A stretch of 38,413 bases of DNA from Alphaproteobacteria bacterium BRH_c36 (lineage in GTDB: Bacteria > Pseudomonadota > Alphaproteobacteria > Rhizobiales > Hyphomicrobiaceae). Below, piece after piece: positions 7,165 through 15,449 of the stretch; within the stretch, counting starts at the first letter, position 1, and the number at the start of each line of letters is the position of its first letter. The notes beneath the pieces were generated by a model. That model worked only from the letters and a program-made list of their open reading frames with translations, searched no databases and was not told where the DNA came from. Made by a program: the position numbers and the translations under genes. The stretch covers positions 1 to 38,413 of the forward strand of contig LOEV01000111.1 of NCBI GenBank assembly GCA_001516065.1. Reading direction: 5' to 3'.

Positions 7165-8163
7165 CTACAAGCTGGGGTCGATGGTGACCGTCAGCACGGA
7201 CGAATACGTGCCGGCAATGATCGGCTGCCCCGCAAGCAAGTTGACGTCGACGGTGATCGTTGCGCCCGACACCGCGCCGGTGACGACATTCGTTCCCGCA
7301 GAAGTCACCTGCGTGGTGAAGTTCGAGTTGAGCGCTGCCGATGCCGCCCCGAACTGCGCGATCGCCAGATAATTGATCTCGTTGTCGAAGCCTGCGACCG
7401 TCCCCGTCGTCGGCGTCGGCGCCATAGGAGAACCGGTCAGGCGGATCCGCGACGGCGCCGAGCAGGATACGCCATTGAACGTCGAGCGCAGAATGAAACC
7501 AGGATTGGGCAATCCCGCGCTGATCGCCGGCGTGAAGTTGAGATTAGACGTGTCGGGGGCCGGCAGCGTACAGCCCGACGTGATGGAAGCGTTCACCGTG
7601 AAGACGTGCTCGTCCAGCGCCTCGGACGGCGCCCCCAGGACGAGTTCGTAGATGCCGACTGTAACGGTGCTGTCGGTGTAGTTCCCTGCCGTCGCGCTCG
7701 TCTGGCCGGCTAGAATGCGAATCCTGACCGACACGACGACGGTTCCGCCCGGAGCAATTGTGAGGTCGATGCGATTAGCCGGCTGCGGACTAGCAAACGC
7801 CGCAAACCCCGCCGTCTGGACGAGGGTCGCTCCCGACGTCGACTCGATGGAATATTCGAGAGTAGCAGCCCCGTTCGTCATCGTCGCCGGTAACGACGAA
7901 CGCGTGAATGACAAGGCAAGATCGCAAGTCGCGCCGGCATTGGTCCGCGGATTGGCAATCGTCACTGTAAACGTGTGGATCTGATCGGCCACCGCCGAGG
8001 TGCTGTAGGCCGGCGTAACCGTCGTGCTGGTCCCGCTGGAAATGAACGTCGCATTTCCGCCATTCTGCGTGCAGAACGCCAAAGCCGGTGCGCTGGCAGC
8101 GACAACTGAAATAATCGCCAAGAACAGCCGGAAGATTTCTCTAATCGCAAGTTGCGCCATCAT
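7165..8163 (-). CDS. Two-domain spore-coat-U (SCPU) pilus tip protein, CsuE-like
   Basis: The 332-residue secreted protein has a signal peptide ending near APALA and two beta-rich SCPU-type pilin domains (about 30-190 and 195-332). Each has cysteines near its start (FCTQNGG; SGCTLPAPD), and the protein ends in a donor-strand-like YSSVLTVTIDPSL. In archaic chaperone-usher systems this last gene encodes the two-domain tip adhesin (CsuE in Acinetobacter). Its ATG overlaps the usher stop (ATGATG: usher TGA inside), so translation is coupled. A second ATG at 8160 would also work. Binding specificity cannot be read from the sequence. Confidence 0.85.
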   Translation of the reverse strand: MMAQLAIREIFRLFLAIISVVAASAPALAFCTQNGGNATFISSGTSTTVTPAYSTSAVADQIHTFTVTIANPRTNAGATCDLALSFTRSSLPATMTNGAATLEYSIESTSGATLVQTAGFAAFASPQPANRIDLTIAPGGTVVVSVRIRILAGQTSATAGNYTDSTVTVGIYELVLGAPSEALDEHVFTVNASITSGCTLPAPDTSNLNFTPAISAGLPNPGFILRSTFNGVSCSAPSRIRLTGSPMAPTPTTGTVAGFDNEINYLAIAQFGAASAALNSNFTTQVTSAGTNVVTGAVSGATITVDVNLLAGQPIIAGTYSSVLTVTIDPSL

Positions 8164-10886
8164 GTCCGCCCCGTCGGCTTAAGCTTTCCAGTCCGCAGCA
8201 GGCCTTCAGTCCCCTCGGGGATCTCAAGCTCGAACACAGTCGCCTGACTTTCCGTCGCCACTTCGAGTACCCACCTTCCAGCCGACAGGCCTTCGGCAGC
8301 AAACTTGCCCGAAGCGTTGGTAAAGAACTCGACCCGGCGATCAGGATCGTCCGCGCGGTAGGCTTCGCCCATCACCAGCCCGACCGCTTCGCCGTTGGTG
8401 TTCTCCAGCGTTCCATACACCGTCACCGAGTGATCCGAACCAACTTCGAGGGCATGGCCGCTCTGATAGGACGGCCTGAGATCGAAGGCACCCGCCCCCA
8501 GGCTGTAGCCGATCGGCAGGTCGGCAACATCGATCGGCAGTGTCGAGTCCGTATAGACCGGGATCTGCGAAACCAGGGCGGGGCCGAACTCGTCGGCCTG
8601 CGCCCGCACCACGTCGCCGTTGCGCACTTCCACCACTTTTCCGGCAAGACTCTCATGAGGATGCACGATTGCGAACGCGTCGCCGCGGATCGGCGCTCCC
8701 ACCGCGAACTTGCCGTCGGCGAAGGCGATCGCTGTTCCCACACGCAGGCTGGATCGCTGATCTTCGGGCGTTGAAGTGAGTTCGTTCCATGAGAAGTCGT
8801 CGAGGCCGGCGCGGTGCAGCACCTGCACCTCGGCGCGGTTGCCATAGTAGGTCGCCGACGCCGTCGCTGCACCGCTGCTTTCGTAACCGTAGCGCTGGAC
8901 GTCGACACTCGTTGCCCAGCGGCCTATCCCCTGGCCGGAATCGCGATTGGCGCTGACTGTCAGCGTGTCGTTGAGCGTATCGTAGGTCGAGGAGATCCGC
9001 GTGGACGAGTCGGGCCGCAGGTAGACGCGCGCCGATATCCGGAACTCGCCGCCATCCTCAATGCCGGATCGCAGCGGGTCGGAGTAGAAGTATTCGTTCG
9101 AGTAACCGGCTGTGAGGCTGGCCGATGCGATCCCAAAGCCGGTCGACAAGGTCAGATCCGCGCCGTAACGGTCCCTGTTGAACGTATAGGGCGAGAAGAT
9201 CTCGGGATCGTCCGCTGCGACCTGGTAGCGTCCCGCCACGGTGGCCGTCAGGTTCGGCGTCAGCATCGTCGTGTAGTTGGCGGAGGCGCGCATCGAATAG
9301 GGGTACTGCGGATAGATTATATCGCCCTCGGCAAGAAGGTAATCGCCGGGCTTGCGGAAGTTGTCGCTCTGATAGTTTGCGGTCAGATACAGGCTGTCGC
9401 TCAGGCCCGTCAGCATCGATACCGGCCCTTTGAAATTCGACAAAGCCCACGTGGCCGAAGCCGCATAGCCGACGCCTGATTCGCTGGAACTCAACGTACC
9501 TTCCAGCCCGAAAGCACCCCAGGCGGTGGCGCGAAAGACGCCGACGCCGCCCATCAGCGCGCGCGCATCCGACTGCATGTGAGCTTCCCCCGTCATCTCG
9601 TTCGAGAGCCCATAACGAACGAATCCGGTTCCGAAATAATCGTCCTCGCGGTATTGGCGTTCGTTATCAACGAGCGTCGAGGCGACGCCGCCGGCAGCCG
9701 ACCACTCGCTCTGTCCGGCGGCCAGGAGATTATGGTCGAAGAACTGCGAGAAGCTGATGCTTTCCTTAACTCCGGTATCGTCCGTGATGATCAGTTCGAC
9801 TTCGTTGGCGCCGACGCCAAGCGGCAGATCGCGCAGGTTGTAGCCTCCCGGCCGCAGATCGAAACGCCGCAGGATCGCCCCGTTGACCAGAACTTCCACT
9901 TGCGAGGGCCGCGAGATCTGGAAGGAACTACTGCCGGTTGGCCGCAAGTTCTCTCCAGGTGCAAGTTTACGGTTCGACTTTTCAACCACGGCGCCGAGCA
10001 GCGAAGGCGAGTTCTGCATTCCTGTCGCCAGGGTATTTGCATCCCCGAGCTGCACCCGGATGCGGTCTTCCGGCCGGTCGTAGACGATCCTCGTCGACCG
10101 GCGCTTGAAGCCATCGTTGTGCTGGTAGAAGCAGTAGGCCTCGATCGGGCAGGTGCTGGGATCGACGGCGCCCTCGTAGGCAACTTCGTTCTCGATGACG
10201 AATCCACCCGCCCGCATCACGCCCTGCAGGTCGAACCGGAGACCCGTCTCGCTTTCGCCAGATCGGCTGGACCCGGCATCCCACACTTGGTCCACGCCCA
10301 TCAGGATGTTGAGATAGGCTGAGAACTCGGAGACAGCGGCGGCGGCCGCGCTTGACTGCCGGCGCGCATGCCCGCCGAGACTGAGGTCCGTCTCGCCGCG
10401 CTGCTCGAGGTCGGGCAGGAAGTTCAGCTCCAGGAGCCCGCGATCGAATTGGAGGTTGAACCCGGCCGCGCGCAGGTCCTCCAGCCTCACCTCATGGCCG
10501 TTTATCGCGGCGAGGCGGGCAAGCGCCACATCATCGACGGTGTCCTTGAGGATCTCACCAAGCTGGGATTTGGACAGGCTGATTTGATCGTCGGCTTCGA
10601 TACGCAGGTTGGCTTCGCCGAGAAGCGTGGCCCCATCCTTGACCGGGACCGGCAATTGGATTGCCCGCCCTGTCGTGTTGAGTCGACTGCTGTCGCCATC
10701 GACCGCGGTGCTGTCCGGAGCAGCCGTTTCCTCCGCCTCGACAGCAACAGCCTCCACGGCCGCCGCTCCATATGCGGCGAGCAAGATCGCGAGGACAAAG
10801 AACACCCGCAGAACATAGACGTCAACGCAAAGCCGCCCGGCGTCCACCAGGCGCGCCTTTTGCGTGCGTCTCGCTCTCTCGTTCAA
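8160..10886 (-). CDS. Outer-membrane fimbrial usher (CsuD-like)
   Basis: The 908-residue usher forms the outer-membrane pore that orders pilin-chaperone complexes and extrudes the fibre. A hydrophobic signal segment (about 25-45) is followed by an N-terminal domain with the LLEANLRIEADDQ-like region. A long beta-barrel rich in Tyr/Ser/Gly strands follows, with the plug region around the LRRFDLRPGGYNL block. The C-terminal domains include DLPIGYSLGAGAFDLRP. The start appears to be TTG at 10886, with GAGGGTC just upstream. It lies 47 nt after the chaperone gene and overlaps the tip gene by 4 nt. Confidence 0.92.
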   Translation of the reverse strand: MNERARRTQKARLVDAGRLCVDVYVLRVFFVLAILLAAYGAAAVEAVAVEAEETAAPDSTAVDGDSSRLNTTGRAIQLPVPVKDGATLLGEANLRIEADDQISLSKSQLGEILKDTVDDVALARLAAINGHEVRLEDLRAAGFNLQFDRGLLELNFLPDLEQRGETDLSLGGHARRQSSAAAAAVSEFSAYLNILMGVDQVWDAGSSRSGESETGLRFDLQGVMRAGGFVIENEVAYEGAVDPSTCPIEAYCFYQHNDGFKRRSTRIVYDRPEDRIRVQLGDANTLATGMQNSPSLLGAVVEKSNRKLAPGENLRPTGSSSFQISRPSQVEVLVNGAILRRFDLRPGGYNLRDLPLGVGANEVELIITDDTGVKESISFSQFFDHNLLAAGQSEWSAAGGVASTLVDNERQYREDDYFGTGFVRYGLSNEMTGEAHMQSDARALMGGVGVFRATAWGAFGLEGTLSSSESGVGYAASATWALSNFKGPVSMLTGLSDSLYLTANYQSDNFRKPGDYLLAEGDIIYPQYPYSMRASANYTTMLTPNLTATVAGRYQVAADDPEIFSPYTFNRDRYGADLTLSTGFGIASASLTAGYSNEYFYSDPLRSGIEDGGEFRISARVYLRPDSSTRISSTYDTLNDTLTVSANRDSGQGIGRWATSVDVQRYGYESSGAATASATYYGNRAEVQVLHRAGLDDFSWNELTSTPEDQRSSLRVGTAIAFADGKFAVGAPIRGDAFAIVHPHESLAGKVVEVRNGDVVRAQADEFGPALVSQIPVYTDSTLPIDVADLPIGYSLGAGAFDLRPSYQSGHALEVGSDHSVTVYGTLENTNGEAVGLVMGEAYRADDPDRRVEFFTNASGKFAAEGLSAGRWVLEVATESQATVFELEIPEGTEGLLRTGKLKPTGRT

Positions 10887-10933
10887 ATGACCCTCGAATC
10901 CAACCGGCGGGACGATGCCTGCCGGCTTCTAAG

Positions 10934-11722
10934 TCACCTCCGCGAAGGGTCGAACGCGAGACTTGCCCTGATGCGGCGTGCATTGTCTGGAATTGGGAAA
11001 GGCAACACGAACTTGCGTCGCGAGCCAGGCTGCACGAGACCGATCCCGACCTTCTGCTCCAACTGGCCTGGGGGCAGGGTCAGATCCCAACCTTCGCCCG
11101 CCAGTCGCAGGGTGCTCCGCGTGAACAGCGCATGCGTGCGCGACGGGTTCTGCACGGTCACCATCGGAAAGCGACGGCCGGACTGGTCAGTGACGATATC
11201 GGTTGCCACCAGATCGAGTTGCGCTTGGCTTTTCGGCGGCGCCACGTTGACGAGCACCCCAAAGCTGACGGCCACCTGAAGACCGCTGTGCCCCTTCGGC
11301 ATGCGCACCGGGATCTGGGAAATGTTGACGATGTAGCTCTGGCTCTCGGCAAGCATCGGTTCGCCGACCCACTGCAACCGGAACACCTGCGTACCGCCTG
11401 CCGGGATCAGCGCCTGGGCGGGAAAAACAAGGAAGTCTTCGCCGGCTTTGACGTTCTTGCGGCGGCCGTTCTCGTCCAGCTTGAACTTGTCGACGGTGAC
11501 CTCGATCGGTAACGGTACGCTTTCGGTATTCTGCACCACGATCTGGCTGCGCCCCGCCCGTCCAACTGAAACGAGTTCGACGTGCGTCGGCGAAACGCTG
11601 AAGGCCAGTGCTCCACGCACGGGAACGCCTCCAACCCAGAACACGGCGGCAAGCAGCAGCGCGGTCGCTGCGCAAACCCATCGGCCGCCCCGTGCGGACC
11701 CGTGCGTACCGAAACGCGTCAT
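10934..11722 (-). CDS. Periplasmic pilus chaperone (PapD/CsuC-like)
   Basis: The 262-residue protein has a long signal peptide (hydrophobic CAATALLLAAVFWVGG, cleavage near RGALA) and the two-domain chaperone fold. SVSPTHVELVSVGRAGRS starts the first domain, and an edge strand QSYIVNISQIPVRMP follows near the middle. The C-terminal domain includes RIRASLAFD. Such chaperones donate a strand to pilins and deliver them to the usher. ATG 11722 has a strong GGGGGAA site; the longer frame to 11842 overlaps the pilin gene and is rejected. It lies 76 nt downstream of the pilin gene. Confidence 0.9.
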   Translation of the reverse strand: MTRFGTHGSARGGRWVCAATALLLAAVFWVGGVPVRGALAFSVSPTHVELVSVGRAGRSQIVVQNTESVPLPIEVTVDKFKLDENGRRKNVKAGEDFLVFPAQALIPAGGTQVFRLQWVGEPMLAESQSYIVNISQIPVRMPKGHSGLQVAVSFGVLVNVAPPKSQAQLDLVATDIVTDQSGRRFPMVTVQNPSRTHALFTRSTLRLAGEGWDLTLPPGQLEQKVGIGLVQPGSRRKFVLPFPIPDNARRIRASLAFDPSRR

Positions 11723-11798
11723 TGAGAATTTCCCCCATGCGTGCGAAAGCGGCATGCACGGAGCCGCTCGAGCTTCCGTCCCGACCGCAAGGCTGCGA

Positions 11799-12326
11799 CT
11801 ATTGCGGTGTGATGGAAAGGCGCAGGGTATCCTGATAGACACCTTCCACCAGCGGGTCGGTATTGCCTATCGGCGTGATCGAGACGACGATGTTTGCTGA
11901 ACCGGGTGTCGCACGGGTTGTTGAACCGAGAGATTCGGGACCCGACGCAGTTGCCGTCGTCGCGGTGCTCCCCGCTGAGATCGTTGCGAAGCCTGAAGTC
12001 GACGCCGTGTAGTTGATGACGTTTTCGAAGTTCAAGGCCGATGCGGACGCGGTCGTCATCGCACCGTTCTGGGACTCAAGCGAGATGTCGGTGGCCTTGT
12101 TGCAGATGACGGCATAGGTCCGGTCCGTCTGCGTCGCGGTGATGAAACCTGCCGTGACGAGCGAATCGAGGTTGACCGTGTCGGCCGTTGGCGTCAGCGA
12201 ACCGCCGATTCTGCAGAACCCGGCCACGGTCGCCGTGAGATTGATATCCTGGTCTGTCGCCATGGCTGAACCGGCGCCAGCAACCAGAACCGCCGCAAGC
12301 GCGGCCGCCTTTCTGTTGAGTTTCAT
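11799..12326 (-). CDS. Major SCPU-type pilin (CsuA/B-like)
   Basis: The 175-residue secreted pilin has signal peptide MKLNRKAAALAAVLVAGAG with cleavage near AMA, and a single SCPU domain. Two cysteines (in GFCRIGG and VICNKAT) probably form the domain disulfide. The N-terminal DQDINLTATV is the likely donor strand that fills the groove of the next subunit. The C-terminus VYQDTLRLSITPQ is the typical final strand. It is first in a four-gene minus-strand operon. Only one major pilin is present, whereas the Acinetobacter csu operon has several. Confidence 0.9.
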   Translation of the reverse strand: MKLNRKAAALAAVLVAGAGSAMATDQDINLTATVAGFCRIGGSLTPTADTVNLDSLVTAGFITATQTDRTYAVICNKATDISLESQNGAMTTASASALNFENVINYTASTSGFATISAGSTATTATASGPESLGSTTRATPGSANIVVSITPIGNTDPLVEGVYQDTLRLSITPQ

Positions 12327-12352
12327 GTCCCGAACCCTCTACGAATCCTGCT

Positions 12353-12371
12353 CGCGGCTGAAATCGCCGCG
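12353..12371 (-). promoter_or_regulatory. Leader hairpin upstream of the pilin gene
   Basis: CGCGGC and GCCGCG form a perfect 6-bp GC-rich stem with a 7-nt loop, 27 nt upstream of the pilin ATG. It would lie in the mRNA leader and may stabilise the highly expressed pilin message. A definite promoter upstream could not be picked. Confidence 0.35.
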
Positions 12372-12575
12372 TCAACTCCTCAAGATTAGCTAGGAGAGTT
12401 TAATCGAGTCTTAATAGGTGTACGGATTTTGGACAGCCTTGGCCCAAGCACCCTGGCAAAGCCCCGAAAGCACGGACGCCAGCAGCCGGCCGGGACGATG
12501 GCCGCCGGCTCGGATTTCACTTCACTACGATCGGCTTCAGACAGGCGCGACATCGGTAGCGATGCCTCGACACAC

Positions 12576-13257
12576 TCACCGCAGCGCGTCGATCGTGGCC
12601 TTGTCAGGCTCGCCTGACTGGAACGGTTCCTTCTGTTCCTGAAATTTATTGAGGGCCTTGATCGTCTCCGAATCGTATTGGCCGGTCGGATCGACATCGC
12701 GGAATCCGGCATTTCGCAGCAGCAACTGGAGGCTTTTCGCGGTAATCCCTCCTCTTCCCCAGCGGCCGAAAGACCGCACGCAGACAGGTGAAGATGCGTT
12801 CGCGCAAGCCGTCCGACACCACCAGGATCGCCCAGAAGAGAACGGCGACGGCGATGCCGGCCGGCGTCACAACCTTTTCAATTGGGATGCCGAATTGAAG
12901 CTCTTTGCCTTCGATGAGTGTGGAATCGATATTGGCGAAGGCCATTGCAATGAGCGGCACCAGCGGCAGGACCAGGGCCAACGCCATGACGGCTCTTGGA
13001 AACCGGACAAACGTCGCCCGTCGCGGTTCAGGAGCAGCCTCAATCAACAGGACGCTGCATCCAACAAGAGCAACGACCAAAACGACGGTGCCGACGGCCC
13101 AGCAGACAACCTCGATCAGAAGCGTATCATTTGTCGATTCGCGGACCGCACGAAAAATCTCGTGGCTTTGCCCCGGTATCGCGACGATCGCTGCCGCCAA
13201 CAGCGCAACGAGAATTGGCGCCCGTATCGTGCCGAGCGCACTGACTAAGACATGCAT
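12576..13257 (-). pseudogene. Membrane protein with PG-binding-like tail, apparently frameshifted
   Basis: From ATG 13257 (GGAGG 10 nt upstream) the frame gives about four hydrophobic segments (APILVALLAAAIVAI; VVCWAVGTVVLVVALVG; VMALALVLPLVPLIAMA; PAGIAVAVLFWAILVV), then an Arg-rich tail to a stop at 12646. From about 12779 another frame reads ITAKSLQLLLRNAGFRDVD..TGQYDSETIKALNKFQ, which looks like a peptidoglycan-binding_1 domain and ends at 12576. A +1 shift in the G/A-rich stretch near 12750-12760 would fuse them into one about 225-residue protein. It may be a true frameshift, a sequence error or, less likely, programmed shifting. A separate GTG-started gene at 12779 has no visible ribosome site. 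Confidence 0.55.
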
Positions 13258-13466
13258 CTCCCACCGATCCTCCAAAAACTGGAAGGTGTAATGGCGCAAA
13301 CCTAGTGGTTGTTTCCGACTGGATTGCCCCCCCGTTTGATTAAGTTACAACGCAACTTTTCCGTATGCCAGTCGGCCACCGACATTGATCAGGACGAGAC
13401 GACAGGTGCACCGATGAAGTTGATGCCGGCGTCAGAAAACCCCAGTGATCAGTGGAGTGGGAAAGG

Positions 13467-15089
13467 TCAGTGGAACCTGTCATGAAGGATCAGGTCGCTG
13501 GCTTTCTCGCCAATCATGATCGTGGGGGCATTGGTGTTGCCGCTGACAAGCGTCGGCATGATTGAAGCGTCCGCAATGCGCAACCCCGACAGGCCGCGCA
13601 CACGCAAACGGTCGTCGACGACAGCCAGCGGGTCCGTGCCCATTCGGCACGTCGAAGTCGGATGGTAGATGGACTGCCCCATGCTCCGGGCGGCGTCGAG
13701 CAGTTGATCGTAGGTATGCGGGTCGCCCGCCGGCATATGCTCGCGAACGATGAACGGGCTCAGTGCCTTGGTCCTGGTCATCGCGCGGGCAAACTCGACC
13801 GCCCGCACCGCACAATCCTGGTCGCCTTTTGTCGAGAGATAGTTCGGTACGATCTTTGGATGATCGTCCGCTCTCGGTGTCCTGATATGCACGTGCCCGC
13901 GACTTTCGGGACGCAGCTGGCAGACCGACGAGGTTATGCCGGAAAACGGATGCATGACGATGCCGGGCTTTTCGGCGCTCAGCGGCTGGAAGTGGAATTG
14001 GATGTCAGGGGTCTCCAGCACATCCATCGTCCGCGCGAACACGCATACCTGGCTCGCGCCCATGCTCATCGGGCCGGTACGCGTCAGCACGTATTGCATG
14101 CCGATCCCCATCCGATGGAAAAAGTTATTGATCGCATCGTTGAGGGTCGGCACGTTGACCTCGTAGACGAGCCTGATCTGGAGGTGATCCTGCAGGCACT
14201 CGCCGACGCCCGGCATCTCGTGGCGGACTTCAATGCCTGCCGCCTTCAGGACATCGCCTTTCCCGATGCCGGAGAGTTCCATGATCTGCGGCGAACCGAG
14301 CGCGCCCGCCGACAAGACGACTTCGCCACCCTCGCTCAGGAATGCCGACTGAAGCGTACCCTTGCGGAGATACTCGACGCCGCTGATGCAGTGCGGATCG
14401 TCGATGGCAAACACCAGCCTCTGGGTGTGGGCACGCGTGACGATATGGAGATTGCGACGGTTGCGCACCGGGTGCACGAACGCGCGGGCAGCCGAGCAGC
14501 GGAAGCCGTTTTTCGCCGTCTGCGGAAAGTAATCGACGCCTTCCTGCACAGGCCCGTTGACGTCGTTGGTGCGCGGCACGCCCATCTCGACAGCGGCGGC
14601 AATGAACGCTTCCGAGATTCTGCTCTTGGCTCGCGTCGTGATGACCGACAAGCCGCCGCCGGCACCGTGATATTCGCTCTCCCCGCGCTCGAAATTCTCC
14701 GAACGCCTGAACAGCGGCAGCACGTCGTCGAAACTCCAGCCCCGGTTCCCGAGTTGCGCCCAGGTGTCGTAGTCCTGGCGCTGCCCGCGAACATAGAGCA
14801 TGCCGTTGATCGAGCTGGAGCCGCCAAGTGTTTTGCCGCGTGGCCAATCGATGGAGCGCCCGTTGAGCCCCGGGTCGGGTTCGGTCTTGTAGCACCAGTC
14901 CGTATTGCGGTTGTGCAGCGTCTTGAAGTAGCCGACCGGGACATGTATCCAGGGATTGAGATCCCAGCCGCCAGCCTCGAGGAGAAGAACACGGATATCA
15001 GGATCGGCAGAAAGGCGGTTGGCCAGAACGCAACCGGCCGACCCTGCGCCCACGACGATGTAATCGTATCGGTTGTCGCCATGATCCAT
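13467..15089 (-). CDS. GMC-family FAD oxidoreductase (choline/alcohol dehydrogenase-like)
   Basis: The 540-residue flavoenzyme has the N-terminal FAD site VVGAGSAG (residues 12-19) with LLLEAGG after it. It also has the GMC signatures KTLGGSSSINGMLYVRG and GALGSPQIMELSGIG, the C-terminal catalytic His region HPTSTCRMG, and the closing SGNTNAPTIMIGEKAS. GMC enzymes oxidise alcohols such as choline, polyols, alkanols or polyethylene glycol. The substrate cannot be chosen here. ATG 15089 is preceded by AGGAGGAG; the longer frame is rejected. It lies downstream of the TRAP genes on the same strand, separated by 360 nt that hold three hairpin repeats, so a shared substrate with the transporter is plausible. 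Confidence 0.9.
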   Translation of the reverse strand: MDHGDNRYDYIVVGAGSAGCVLANRLSADPDIRVLLLEAGGWDLNPWIHVPVGYFKTLHNRNTDWCYKTEPDPGLNGRSIDWPRGKTLGGSSSINGMLYVRGQRQDYDTWAQLGNRGWSFDDVLPLFRRSENFERGESEYHGAGGGLSVITTRAKSRISEAFIAAAVEMGVPRTNDVNGPVQEGVDYFPQTAKNGFRCSAARAFVHPVRNRRNLHIVTRAHTQRLVFAIDDPHCISGVEYLRKGTLQSAFLSEGGEVVLSAGALGSPQIMELSGIGKGDVLKAAGIEVRHEMPGVGECLQDHLQIRLVYEVNVPTLNDAINNFFHRMGIGMQYVLTRTGPMSMGASQVCVFARTMDVLETPDIQFHFQPLSAEKPGIVMHPFSGITSSVCQLRPESRGHVHIRTPRADDHPKIVPNYLSTKGDQDCAVRAVEFARAMTRTKALSPFIVREHMPAGDPHTYDQLLDAARSMGQSIYHPTSTCRMGTDPLAVVDDRLRVRGLSGLRIADASIMPTLVSGNTNAPTIMIGEKASDLILHDRFH

Positions 15090-15195
15090 CGTGAGTCTCC
15101 TCCTTCGAGTCCTCTCGTCGACGGCAACAGAATTGAACTGCACCGTCTTCTATTCGAAACCCGGTGCACGCCTTGTAGCGACCGCCGGGATTTCT

Positions 15196-15271
15196 CTAGT
15201 GTCCCTTTGTCTCCGAATTTCGCTCGAGTGGTTGCCGCAGGTGGTAGCGAACTTCTGAATCATCACACTAG
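15196..15271 (+). repeat. Hairpin repeat, copy E
   Basis: Starts CTAGTGTCCC with a TTT/TTTG bulge in the left arm and ends CACACTAG. Inner arms are CGAATTTCGC and GCGAACTTC. The loop contains GCCGCAGGTGG. Outer triplets do not pair (CCC against GAT), so this is a more decayed or hybrid copy. It shares its final CTAG with the next copy. Confidence 0.75.
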
Positions 15272-15334
15272 TGTTCTGGATCTAACGCTTGATACCCGGG
15301 CGAAGGTCGTCAAGCGTTAGTGAATCCAGAACAC
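15268..15334 (-). repeat. Hairpin repeat, copy G
   Basis: Starts CTAGTGTTCTGGAT; arm CTAACGCTTG pairs with CAAGCGTTAG. The right arm has three extra bases (TCA, minus strand), so it is in minus orientation. The right end is AGAACAC followed by AAAC, so the last TAG has been lost. Confidence 0.75.
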
Positions 15335-15348
15335 AAACAAGAGTTTGC

Positions 15349-15401
15349 CTAGCGTTCCGGCGGAGGCGCTTGGGAACCAAGCGTCGGAATCGGGACACTA
15401 G
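15349..15401. repeat. Hairpin repeat, copy H (short form)
   Basis: A 53-nt version: CTAGCGTTCC...GCGCTTGG, a tiny GAA loop, then CCAAGCG...GGGACACTAG. The arms are of equal length with no bulge, and the family loop is missing. It may be an internal deletion or a fold-back derivative. Confidence 0.7.
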
Positions 15402-15449
15402 GTGGAAGCGGTTGCCGACGAAGTCGCAAGGAGCCGAGCTGACGACTGG

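Noticed and set aside
8814-10322. Plus-strand open frames opposite the usher gene
   Set aside because: The usher frame has full family features; the opposite frames are fragments without domains or ribosome sites.
13662-15320. Long plus-strand open frame (552 codons) opposite the GMC gene
   Set aside because: It is a shadow of the GMC oxidoreductase gene, has no recognisable domain and runs through the hairpin repeats.
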